Assembly (NCBI GenBank): GCA_964649195.1
Contig: CAZYPK010000061.1
Coordinates: 1 to 26,380, forward strand
Direction: 5' to 3'
Length of the DNA stretch: 26,380 bases
From: JTS-RE9 sp964649195
GTDB taxonomy: Bacteria; Planctomycetota; Phycisphaerae; Phycisphaerales; Phycisphaeraceae
Below the pieces are notes generated by a model, which saw nothing but the letters and a program-made list of their open reading frames with translations, was not told where the DNA came from and searched no databases. The position numbers were made by a program, and so were the translations under genes. Positions 1 to 7,069 of the stretch are shown in pieces; the first letter of the stretch is position 1, and the number at the start of each line of letters is the position of its first letter.

Positions 1-289
1 AGGCGAACGATCAGGCATGATCCCCGGCCGCGCGATTTTCGTTTGCTTCAGCCCGCGGACGGGCTTCGCAAACGAACGGCTCGGCGGGAGCCTCGCCCTC
101 CCGGCGGGAGCCTCGCCCTCCCATATGCTTTTACCCTGCGTCTTGTGACATAGCCCCGGCCTTGGCCGGGGTGCGCCTTGGTTTCTGGCGCGACACCCGG
201 CGGAGGCCGAGGCTATGCGGATGGGGGGCGTTGTTGAAGCCGGGGCGTTGTTGCGATGACGGCGCTGCGCCGCGAGCGGCGGTTTTTCA
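1..289. other. Gene-free spacer with hairpins and a dispersed repeat
   Basis: I see no convincing gene here. There are three structured sites. A hairpin at 38-76 has outer arms TTCGTTTGC/GCAAACGAA and an inner stem GCCCG/CGGGC around CGGA. A perfect 8-bp hairpin at 154-171 is CCCCGGCC, TT, GGCCGGGG. A short stem CGCCGC/GCGGCG at 268-281 is followed by GTTTTT, so it could weakly resemble a terminator for + strand transcription entering from outside the window. A tandem repeat at 78-138 is listed separately. Confidence 0.6.
78..138. repeat. Dispersed repeat with 20-bp tandem unit
   Basis: A 20-bp unit (CGGCGGGAGCCTCGCCCTCC) occurs twice in tandem at 82-101 and 102-121 and continues into CATATGCTTTTACCCTG. 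The other end of the window (26326-26367) carries one copy of the same unit plus the same flank, in inverted orientation. Read on the opposite strand it encodes EGEAPAEP, a peptide I recall from many planctomycete hypothetical proteins. This looks like a dispersed intergenic repeat, not part of a gene. Confidence 0.8.
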
Positions 290-955
290 TCAGCGGCCGC
301 GGTGGGAGATCTGGATGTTCACGCGGCCGTGGTCGTGGCTGTGATCGTGAACCTCGCGGCGGACCTCCTGGTAGTGGCCGGGGATCAGCACCTTTTCGCA
401 GCGGTCTTCGTAGCGGTCGGGGACCCAGACCTTTTCGCGGCGGGTTTCATAGACCGGCGGCACCCAGACCTTCTCGCAACGGGTTTCATAACGGTCAGGC
501 ACCCAGATGCGCTCCTGGCCGGCGGCTTTGACCAGCACCGTGGTGGTGCGGCCATAACGATCGGTGGTGGTGCGATAGACCGGCGGGGTGTGGCGGGTCT
601 CCCAGTGGCCCCGCTGCACCAGCACCTGGGTGTGCTTGTCCACATAGTGGCCTGCGCGGACGAGCACCTGGGTCTGCCGCTCGGCGTAGTGGCCCTTGTG
701 GACCAGGACGCGGGTGATGCGTTCCTCGTAGCGGGCGGGGACCCAGACACGATCGATGACGATGCGAGGCTGATTGGGCTGGTAGCGCACACCGCCGTTG
801 CCCAGGACGATCGACCCGTTGCCGGTGCCGATCTGGATGCCGAAGCGAACATCATCGCGGCTGTGTTTGTGGCCATCGGCCATCGCGTGGCTTGCGGTGA
901 AGAGCGAGGCGAGGCCCAGGAAGGCGGCGGAGAAGAGGGTGGTTTTTCGGTTCAT
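290..955 (-). CDS. Exported protein with tandem WVPxxYExR repeats
   Basis: The 221-residue product has a classic signal peptide (MNRKTTLFSAAFLGLASLFT, then cleavage near SHAMA). It is followed by His/Asp-rich sequence and then eight or so repeats of about 14-16 residues with the pattern [V/I]WVPxxYExRxxKV or VLVxxGHYxxxxTQ. The C-terminus is His-rich (HDHSHDHG). The start at 955 was chosen because GAAAGGA lies 8-9 nt upstream and it gives a clean signal peptide; upstream in-frame starts have no such support. The repeats resemble the aromatic/Trp-rich repeats of uncharacterised planctomycete periplasmic or surface proteins. I do not recognise a function. The His-rich segments might bind metal, but that is inference only. 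It is transcribed divergently from the antiporter gene. Confidence 0.85.
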   Translation of the reverse strand: MNRKTTLFSAAFLGLASLFTASHAMADGHKHSRDDVRFGIQIGTGNGSIVLGNGGVRYQPNQPRIVIDRVWVPARYEERITRVLVHKGHYAERQTQVLVRAGHYVDKHTQVLVQRGHWETRHTPPVYRTTTDRYGRTTTVLVKAAGQERIWVPDRYETRCEKVWVPPVYETRREKVWVPDRYEDRCEKVLIPGHYQEVRREVHDHSHDHGRVNIQISHRGR

Positions 956-1292
956 GGCATTCATCCTTTCGTTTCTCAGGTTGCGGGCGACGGATTCGTT
1001 CACCCATCGGCATGTAGTACGCATACACATTATTTTCATTGCGGGGGTGCAGAAGTTGCATTTGGGGGTCGGTTTGGTTTGGTTTTGAGGTTGTTTTGAG
1101 GGGTGAGGGGGAATGTTTGAAATCTGAAATTTGAGATTTGAGATTTGGAATTTGAGATTTGGGATTTGGAACTTTTGAATAAACCCCGATGTACGTTGCT
1201 ACGCCGCAAGCGGCTGGGGCGTGGGGTTATTCAGGAATCCCATTTGAGATTTGAGATTTGAAATTGGAGATTGGAGATTTGCAATTTGCACG
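956..1292. other. Divergent spacer rich in 7-nt repeats
   Basis: This spacer of about 337 bp lies between the divergent WVP-repeat gene and the antiporter gene. It must hold both promoters, but I cannot pick convincing -35/-10 pairs. The first 80 bp or so carry the ribosome binding site of the minus-strand gene (GAAAGGA near 964-970). The segment 1118-1290 is mostly repeats, listed separately. Confidence 0.6.
1118..1290. repeat. GAGATTT-type heptamer arrays flanking a cruciform
   Basis: Two AT-rich arrays of a loose 7-nt unit (GAGATTT and variants such as GGGATTT, GGAATTT) lie at about 1120-1172 and 1241-1290, in the same orientation. Between them is a palindrome. Its outer arms are TGAATAAACCCC (about 1177-1188) and GTGGGGTTATTCA (about 1221-1233), and in its middle is GCTACGCCGCAAGCGGC (1198-1214). 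The forward array contains TGA, so unlike the arrays inside genes it cannot be translated on that strand for long. Confidence 0.75.
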
Positions 1293-3050
1293 ATGAAGGT
1301 CTGCTATTCTTCCCTCCCTATGGTTTTTCTCGCTGCGGGCAATCTGACTCAACACGACATCACCGTGCTTTTCCTTTCCCTGGCCGTGCTGTTGGGGTTG
1401 GCGAAATTTCTGGGCGAGCTGGCCCGGCGATACCACCAGCCGGTGGTCATCGGTGAGATTCTTGCGGGGGTGTTGCTGGGGCCGACGGTCTTTGCGCAGA
1501 TCAGCCCGGGGGGGTACGCATGGCTGTTTCCCGATGACGGCGCTGTCCGGTTGTTTCTCGACGGCTTCGCCACGATGGCCGTGGGCTTTCTGCTGCTGGT
1601 GGCCGGCCTCGAAGTCGATCTCTCCACCATCTGGCGGCAGGGGAAATCCACCGCTCTGGTCAGCCTCACCGGGCTGATCTTTCCGCTCCTGATCGGCTGC
1701 TCCATCGCCTGGATGATCCCCGATGTGCTGGGCAAGACCCCCGACGGCGACCTGCTGCCTTTCGTCCTGTTCATGGGCGTGGCCATGGGCATCACCGCCC
1801 TGCCGGTCATCGCCAAAATCCTCATCGACATCAACCTTCTGAAAACCGACACCGGCATGCTCATCATGTCCGCCGCGATGGTGGACGACCTGCTCGGCTG
1901 GATGGGCTTCGCCCTGATCCTCGCCCTGATGCAGGGACTGGCCTCCGACGGCGGCGTGGTGCAGACGCTCGTCCTCACGGCGGTCTTCGTCGCCTTCATG
2001 CTCACCATCGGGCGATGGATGATCCATCGTTCCCTGCCCTTCATTCAAGCCCACTCATCCTGGCCCGGCGGGGTGATCGGGTTCGTCCTGGTCATCACCA
2101 TGCTGGCCGCCGCCGTCACCGAAGCCATCGGCATCCACGCCATCTTCGGCGCGTTCATCGCCGGCATCGTCATCGGCGACTCGTCCCATCTGCGCGAGCG
2201 GACGCGCGACACCATCCACCAGTTCATCACCAACATCTTCGCCCCGATCTTCTTCGCCACCATCGGGCTTCGCATCAATTTCATCACCTCGTTCGACCTC
2301 GTTGCCGTGCTCATCATCATGGTCGTCGCCATCGTCACCAAGACCTGCGGCTGCTACCTGGGCGCCCGCTGGGCCGGCCTGAGCAAGCGCGAAGGGTGGG
2401 CGATCGGGTTCGGCATGTCGGCGCGCGGAGCGATGGAGATCGTCCTGGGCCAGCTCGCCCTGCGGGCCGGGCTCATCACGGACAAGCTCTTCGTGGCGCT
2501 GGTGGTCATGGCCCTGGTCACCAGCCTCATCAGCGGGCCGGCAATGCAGCGCATTCTTCAACGGAAGAAGAAGCGACACCTGGGCGACCTGCTCACGGAG
2601 AAACAGTATGTCGCTTCGCTGACCGCCTCCGACGCCCGCCTGTCCATCGCCGAGCTTTCCGAAGTGGCCGCCGTCGTCGCCAAGCTGCCCGCCTCGGAAA
2701 TCTATGAAGCCACGTGGCGGCGCGAACGGCTGATGAGCACGGGCATCGGCAACATGATCGCGGTGCCTCATGCCAGGCTGGAGAAGCTGACCAGGCCGGT
2801 CGTCGTCGTCGGTCGCAGCCAGCAAGGCATCGACTTCAACGCGCCCGACGGCCAGCCGGCCCGCATCATCTGCCTGTTGCTTGCGCCGGAAAGCGACGAC
2901 GGCGCCCAGATCGAGCTGCTGGCCACCGTCGCCGAATCACTGGGCGACCCGCCCAGCCGCGCCGCCGCCCTTGCCGCCAAAACCTACACCGAGTTTCTCA
3001 CCGCCGTCCGACTGCCCGGCGACGCCCACGTGCATGTCGTGGGCCAATGA
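1293..3050 (+). CDS. CPA2 cation/proton antiporter with C-terminal PTS EIIA domain
   Basis: The product (about 585 residues) is an integral membrane monovalent cation/proton antiporter. Its N-terminal 420 residues or so hold about 12 hydrophobic segments. They include a G-E-I-L-A-G-V-L-L-G-P motif typical of Kef/NhaP-like CPA2 proteins and a paired acidic site MVDDLLGW (D198, D199), the usual ion-binding position. The last 150 residues form a cytoplasmic PTS EIIA type-2 domain: the motif GIGNMIAVPHARLE contains the likely phosphorylated His (about 493). Antiporter-EIIA fusions are known. No other PTS gene is visible here, so the domain may sense phosphorylation or nucleotides; that is inference. 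The start is uncertain: 1293 and 1320 are both in-frame ATGs without a clear Shine-Dalgarno. An upstream TTG at 1251 would translate the intergenic repeat and is unlikely. Confidence 0.93.
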   Translation: MKVCYSSLPMVFLAAGNLTQHDITVLFLSLAVLLGLAKFLGELARRYHQPVVIGEILAGVLLGPTVFAQISPGGYAWLFPDDGAVRLFLDGFATMAVGFLLLVAGLEVDLSTIWRQGKSTALVSLTGLIFPLLIGCSIAWMIPDVLGKTPDGDLLPFVLFMGVAMGITALPVIAKILIDINLLKTDTGMLIMSAAMVDDLLGWMGFALILALMQGLASDGGVVQTLVLTAVFVAFMLTIGRWMIHRSLPFIQAHSSWPGGVIGFVLVITMLAAAVTEAIGIHAIFGAFIAGIVIGDSSHLRERTRDTIHQFITNIFAPIFFATIGLRINFITSFDLVAVLIIMVVAIVTKTCGCYLGARWAGLSKREGWAIGFGMSARGAMEIVLGQLALRAGLITDKLFVALVVMALVTSLISGPAMQRILQRKKKRHLGDLLTEKQYVASLTASDARLSIAELSEVAAVVAKLPASEIYEATWRRERLMSTGIGNMIAVPHARLEKLTRPVVVVGRSQQGIDFNAPDGQPARIICLLLAPESDDGAQIELLATVAESLGDPPSRAAALAAKTYTEFLTAVRLPGDAHVHVVGQ

Positions 3051-3069
3051 TCCATCATCCCCCGCGAGC

Positions 3070-3087
3070 CGGGCCGTACTCGGCCCG
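3070..3087 (+). terminator. Hairpin after antiporter gene
   Basis: Twenty bases after the antiporter stop, CGGGCCG and CGGCCCG form a perfect 7-bp stem with loop TACT. No T-run follows, so it is at best a weak or factor-assisted terminator. It lies in the 107-bp spacer before the DUF1549 gene. Confidence 0.4.
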
Positions 3088-3157
3088 ACCGTCATGTGTA
3101 ACTCATATCAGAATGCCCTAGAATAAGCCGGTTCATTCCCCCGCAGGATCGCCGCCG

Positions 3158-6100
3158 ATGTCACGCCTGCTTGTCGCCTTTGTTTTTCTCCGCCTCGTCT
3201 GCACCATTGAGGCGGCTGAACCCGTCCCCGCTTTCACCGCCGCCGGGATCGACTTCTTCGAGAAGCGCATTCGTCCGCTGCTGATCGACGCCTGTTACGA
3301 CTGCCATTCGGCCAATGGAGAAAAGATTCGCGGCGGCCTGCGCGTGGACAGCCGCGCAGCCCTGATCACCGGCGGCGAATCAGGCAGCGCCCTTTCACCG
3401 GGCAGTCCCCAGGCCAGCAGGATCATCGAAGCGGTCACTTACAGGAACGCATCGCTTCAGATGCCGCCGAGAAAGAAACTTTCCGATGGCGCCATCGCGG
3501 ACCTGACGCAGTGGGTGAAGATGGGCGCCCCCTGGCCTGCGGAAAAACCGGACGCTTCGCCGCCGGAGGAAAAACCGGCCATCGACTTCGAAGCCCGCCG
3601 GCGCGACCACTGGGCCTGGCAGCCGGTGAAAAAACACGAGCCGCCCGCGGTGAAGAATGAAGCCTGGGTTCGCAACGACATCGACCGCTTCATCCTTGCG
3701 AAGCTGGAGGCGAATCAGCTTTCCCCTTCGCCCGAAGCCGACCCGCGCACGCTGATCCGCCGGGTGACGTTTGACCTGACGGGGTTGCCGCCGACAGCCG
3801 AGGAGGTCGCGGCGTTTGTGAAGGAATGGGAGAAAGAAAGTTCCGAGTTTCGAGTTCAAAGTTCCGAGTTAAAAGGCAAGGGGGAAGAAAGGCACGGAGG
3901 CACGGAGGCACGAAGGCACGAAGGGGAAGAAGGGAAGCGGGAAAGCGAGAAAGCGGGGACGCGAGAAATCGGAGCGGACAAATCCGAAATCCGAAATCCG
4001 ACGGCTTCAACAGCGGCCCAAGCCGCTAAATCCGAAATTGCTTCAACTCAGAACTCGGAACTCGGAACTCGGAACTTACCCCTCCCGGAACCCGAAACTC
4101 GGAACTCATCATATTCCCGCCTCGTCGATCGCCTGCTCGCCTCGCCGCAGTATGGCCAGCGCCAGGCCCGCCACTGGCTCGATGTCGTGCGCTTTGCCGA
4201 CTCGAAGGATTCGCGCGGCATGGGCGGCGAGGCCGACATCCCCTTCGCCTACCGTTACCGCGACTGGGTCATCGACGCCTTCAACCGCGACCTGCCTTAT
4301 GACCGGTTCATCATGCAGCAGATTGCAGGGGACATCAAGACAAGTTCCGAGTTCCGAGTTCCGAGTTCCGAGTTGAAAGGCAGTCAAGGCAAAGAGCGAA
4401 GGATTGAAACCCTCAAATCCGCAATCCGCAATCCGACGGCTTCAACAGCGGCCCAAGCCGCTAAATCCGAAATCGTTTCAACTCGGAACTCGGAACTCGA
4501 AACTCGGAACTACTCGTCTCTCATCGCCACCACCATGCTCGCCATCGGCAACTGGGACGCCGGCGACAGCGACAAGCGCAAGATGATGAGCGATATCGTC
4601 GATGATCAGGTCGATGTGATTTCCCGCGGTTTTCTGGGCATGACCATCGCCTGCGCCCGCTGCCACGATCACAAGTTCGACCCCATCTCCACGCGCGACT
4701 ACTACGCCCTGGCCGGCTTCTTCTTCAGCAGCCACATCATTCCCGCGCCCGGCGATCCGACCGCCGGCTCGCCGATGCTCCGGCTGCCGCTGATGAGCGA
4801 AACGCAACTGGCCGCCATCGGCGACGCCCGGCGACGTGTGGAGGAACTCAGACGGCAGATCAACGTGCAGGTCGATGTTCATCGCAGGGAAGTGATCACC
4901 CGCGAGCTTGGCCGCATCAAGGCGTACATGGCGGCGACGGAGGAACTCCACCGCAGCGCCGACCGCGATGACCCGGTGGCGCTGACCGCCATCGCCGCCA
5001 GGCATGGCATTCACGCGGCCATCCTCAAGCGGTTCGTGCGCTACATCGGCCTGACCGGCGCGGGAGGCACGGTGCCGGGCATGTTCACCACCAAGCTCAG
5101 CGAGGTGGGCAGGAGCCCGCTCGTCTCAGGCTGGGGCGAGCCGGCCACGCCTTCGGTGCTGGCGCACACCGGCCACGCGCCGCTGAAGCTGCTCACCTTC
5201 ACGCTCCCGCCGCGCTCCGTGGCCATGCACCCTTCGCCGACGAAGCACGTCGCCATCGGATGGCGCAGCAAGTTCACCGGCATCGTCGCCATCACCGGCT
5301 CGGCCGCCGATGCGGACAGCGCCTGCGGCAACGGGTTCGCATGGTCCATCATCCATCAGCGGGCCGGGATCATCACCCTTCTGGCGTCAGGCGAATTGGA
5401 CAACGGCGGATCGCAGACCTTTGCCCAAGGTGACACCGCCAAACGTCTCGCCGCGGTGCAGGTCGAACCGGGCGATCTCATTTCACTGGTCATCGATGCC
5501 CGTGGCCGCGAACATGCCTGCGACACCACCGCGATCCGGTTCACCCTGCGCGAGGCGGCAGGCGGTCGGCGCGAGTGGGATGTGACCAGGGATGTCGTCG
5601 ATTCGATCCTCGCCAGCAACCCCCACGCCGACCGCCACGGCCAGCGCGACATCTGGCACTTCTACGCCATCAGCGAAGATGGCGGCGAGGGCGATGCGAA
5701 GGTTCCCGCAGGCAGCCTGCTGGCGCAGTGGCTGGCGAGCGTGACCGATCCCAGGCTCGCCTCCGACGCCCAGGCGAAACAGTCGCGTGAACAACTTGCA
5801 CAGGCCATTCATCAACTGGCCAACAGCGGCGAAAAACCGCCGGCCAACCAGTCGCCTGCGAACCTCGCCCTGCACAAGGATTTCATCACCGCTTCCAGTC
5901 CGCTCTGGTCCACCATCGATCTGCCCGCCTACAGCGAGCTGGATCGCGCCCCTCTCGATGCGATGCGGACCGAGCTGGCCGCGCAGAGCAAACTCGCTTC
6001 CACGAAGATCGAACATGCCCAGGGCATCGCCGAAGGAGGCGTGCCCGGTTCGGAACACGCGGGGTTCCGCGATGCGAAGGTACACATTCGCGGACGCTAT

Positions 6101-7063
6101 GATCGGCTGGGCGAAACGGTGCCACGCGGATTTCCCGCGCTGATCGCCGCTACGCCGCAAGCGGCGATCAAGGAAGGCAGCGGGCGACTCGAGCTGGCGC
6201 AGTGGATCGCATCACCGCGGAACACGATGACCGCCCGCGTGATGGTCAATCGCCTCTGGCAGCATCATTTCGGTCGCGGCCTCGTGGCGACGCCGGATAA
6301 TTTCGGACACCTCGGTTCGCCGCCTTCGCATCCCGAACTGCTCGATCACCTGGCCACGCAATTCATCGCGCAAGGCTGGTCGATGAAGGCGATGCATCGA
6401 ATGATCGTGATGAGCGCGACCTACCGGCAAGACAGTGGAAGGCACGAAGGCACGGAGGCACGGAGGCACGAAGGGGAAAGGCAAATGCCGGCAATTCGCA
6501 CCGACAAATTCGAAATCCCCAATCCCAAATCCCTCGACCCCGACAATCTCCTCCTCCGGCGGCAGAACCGCCATCGGCTCGATGCCGAGCAGTTGCGCGA
6601 TGCGATGCTTGCCGTCACCAATCAACTCGATCGATCCGCATCGCTGACGCCTGGCCCGGGCACAACGGATATCGCATCGCCGCGCAGGTCCATCTACCTG
6701 ATGGCCATCCGCTCCGATCGTTCGACGTATCGAATGCTCTTCGATGGCGCCGATCCGACCGCCAGCATTCACGCCCGCAACGAATCCACCATCGCCCCGC
6801 AGGCTTTGTTCATGCTCAATCATCCCTTCGCGCTGAACACGGCCAAGGCGCTGGCGAAACTCACGGAACGCGAAGGGCCGACGGAGGATGAAAGGAAAAT
6901 CGCGTGGCTGTACGAACGACTCTTCGCGCGGCCCGCAACCCCGCGCGAGATCGAAATCGGCCTGCGCCTTCTGCGCGAAGCCGCAAGCGGCGACAAGGCG
7001 GCGGCGTGGACGCAATACTGCCAGGTGCTGCTGTGCGCGAATGAGTTTGTGTATATCGATTGA
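3158..7063 (+). CDS. PSD1/planctomycete cytochrome-c protein (DUF1549-DUF1553)
   Basis: This 1301-residue exported protein has the classic planctomycete order. It starts with a signal peptide (MSRLLVAFVFLRLVCTIEAA) and a cytochrome-c-like domain with CYDCH (C46, C49, H50). A DUF1549 domain follows, with RHWLDVVRFADS and YRYRDWVIDAFNRDLPYDRF, and a second haem-type site CARCHDHKFDP (C499, C502, H503). A beta-looking insert covers about 681-797. A DUF1553 domain runs from about 1012 to the end (MVNRLWQHHFGRGLV, ATYRQ, NRHRLDAEQLRDAML). The family is predicted to be periplasmic or surface-bound and is often near sulfatases and polysaccharide-degrading enzymes, but its reaction is unknown. Three in-frame repeat-derived segments (about 227-318, 396-452, 1094-1126) sit in loops where family members vary. 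The stop is 6 nt before the DUF1501 start, so the two genes are almost certainly an operon. Confidence 0.93.
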   Translation: MSRLLVAFVFLRLVCTIEAAEPVPAFTAAGIDFFEKRIRPLLIDACYDCHSANGEKIRGGLRVDSRAALITGGESGSALSPGSPQASRIIEAVTYRNASLQMPPRKKLSDGAIADLTQWVKMGAPWPAEKPDASPPEEKPAIDFEARRRDHWAWQPVKKHEPPAVKNEAWVRNDIDRFILAKLEANQLSPSPEADPRTLIRRVTFDLTGLPPTAEEVAAFVKEWEKESSEFRVQSSELKGKGEERHGGTEARRHEGEEGKRESEKAGTREIGADKSEIRNPTASTAAQAAKSEIASTQNSELGTRNLPLPEPETRNSSYSRLVDRLLASPQYGQRQARHWLDVVRFADSKDSRGMGGEADIPFAYRYRDWVIDAFNRDLPYDRFIMQQIAGDIKTSSEFRVPSSELKGSQGKERRIETLKSAIRNPTASTAAQAAKSEIVSTRNSELETRNYSSLIATTMLAIGNWDAGDSDKRKMMSDIVDDQVDVISRGFLGMTIACARCHDHKFDPISTRDYYALAGFFFSSHIIPAPGDPTAGSPMLRLPLMSETQLAAIGDARRRVEELRRQINVQVDVHRREVITRELGRIKAYMAATEELHRSADRDDPVALTAIAARHGIHAAILKRFVRYIGLTGAGGTVPGMFTTKLSEVGRSPLVSGWGEPATPSVLAHTGHAPLKLLTFTLPPRSVAMHPSPTKHVAIGWRSKFTGIVAITGSAADADSACGNGFAWSIIHQRAGIITLLASGELDNGGSQTFAQGDTAKRLAAVQVEPGDLISLVIDARGREHACDTTAIRFTLREAAGGRREWDVTRDVVDSILASNPHADRHGQRDIWHFYAISEDGGEGDAKVPAGSLLAQWLASVTDPRLASDAQAKQSREQLAQAIHQLANSGEKPPANQSPANLALHKDFITASSPLWSTIDLPAYSELDRAPLDAMRTELAAQSKLASTKIEHAQGIAEGGVPGSEHAGFRDAKVHIRGRYDRLGETVPRGFPALIAATPQAAIKEGSGRLELAQWIASPRNTMTARVMVNRLWQHHFGRGLVATPDNFGHLGSPPSHPELLDHLATQFIAQGWSMKAMHRMIVMSATYRQDSGRHEGTEARRHEGERQMPAIRTDKFEIPNPKSLDPDNLLLRRQNRHRLDAEQLRDAMLAVTNQLDRSASLTPGPGTTDIASPRRSIYLMAIRSDRSTYRMLFDGADPTASIHARNESTIAPQALFMLNHPFALNTAKALAKLTEREGPTEDERKIAWLYERLFARPATPREIEIGLRLLREAASGDKAAAWTQYCQVLLCANEFVYID
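3839..4110 (+). repeat. In-frame heptamer palindromic element, PSD1 copy 1
   Basis: The left arm (3839-3870, 32 nt) is made of AGTTCCG-type units. The right arm (4045-4076, 32 nt) is its inverted complement, matching at about 28 of 32 positions. The 174-nt spacer holds an 8-nt array (GGCACGGA/GGCACGAA, 3891-3924), an AATCCGA array (3981-4000) and a core with the hairpin AGCGGC-CCAA-GCCGCT (about 4012-4027). A further partial right arm follows to 4110. Everything is translated in frame, giving SSEF and NSELGTRN-type peptides. Confidence 0.9.
4343..4511 (+). repeat. In-frame heptamer palindromic element, PSD1 copy 2
   Basis: This is the cleanest copy. The left arm (4343-4374) is four exact AGTTCCG units plus AGTT. 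The right arm (4480-4511) is its reverse complement at 31 of 32 positions. The pairing extends with GAAA after the left arm and TTTC before the right arm. The 105-nt spacer contains an AATCCGC array and the same hairpin core (AGCGGC-CCAA-GCCGCT) as copy 1. It lies between QQIAGD and SLIATTML of the DUF1549 domain. Confidence 0.93.
6141..6170 (+). repeat. GCTACGCCGCAAGCGGC repeat within a perfect 10-bp stem
   Basis: The 17-nt repeat lies at 6149-6165 inside the PSD1 gene and encodes ATPQAA. Here the flanks extend it into a perfect inverted repeat, TGATCGCCGC and GCGGCGATCA, around a 10-nt loop. The same 17-mer occurs at 1198, 9733 and 25131. Confidence 0.75.
6439..6535 (+). repeat. In-frame repeat segment, PSD1 copy 3 (armless)
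   Basis: An 8-nt array (GGCACGAA/GGCACGGA, 6439-6474) is followed by a degenerate AATCCGA-like array (about 6505-6535). No 32-nt arms are present. It encodes the RHEGTEARRHEG-type peptide also found in PSD1 copy 1 and in MiaB. It lies between ATYRQDS and DPDNLLLRRQNRHR of the DUF1553 domain, a loop in the family. Confidence 0.8.
6980..6991. repeat. GCCGCAAGCGGC palindromic motif
   Basis: A 12-nt inverted motif near the 3' end of the PSD1 gene, one of six exact copies in the window (also 1203, 6154, 9738, 13007, 25136). This copy lacks the GCTAC prefix. Confidence 0.6.
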
Positions 7064-7069
7064 TTCAAC

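Noticed and set aside
302..1099. Plus-strand frame opposite the WVP-repeat gene
   Set aside because: It is the mirror of the repeated codons of the minus-strand gene, which has a signal peptide and ribosome binding site.
1227..2825. Minus-strand frames opposite the antiporter gene
   Set aside because: Translations are His/Gln/Asp-rich without motifs, while the plus strand encodes a clear antiporter-EIIA protein.
3839..4511. CRISPR array
   Set aside because: Repeats are tandem 7-nt units in inverted arms, without regular spacers, and lie inside an open reading frame with no cas genes.
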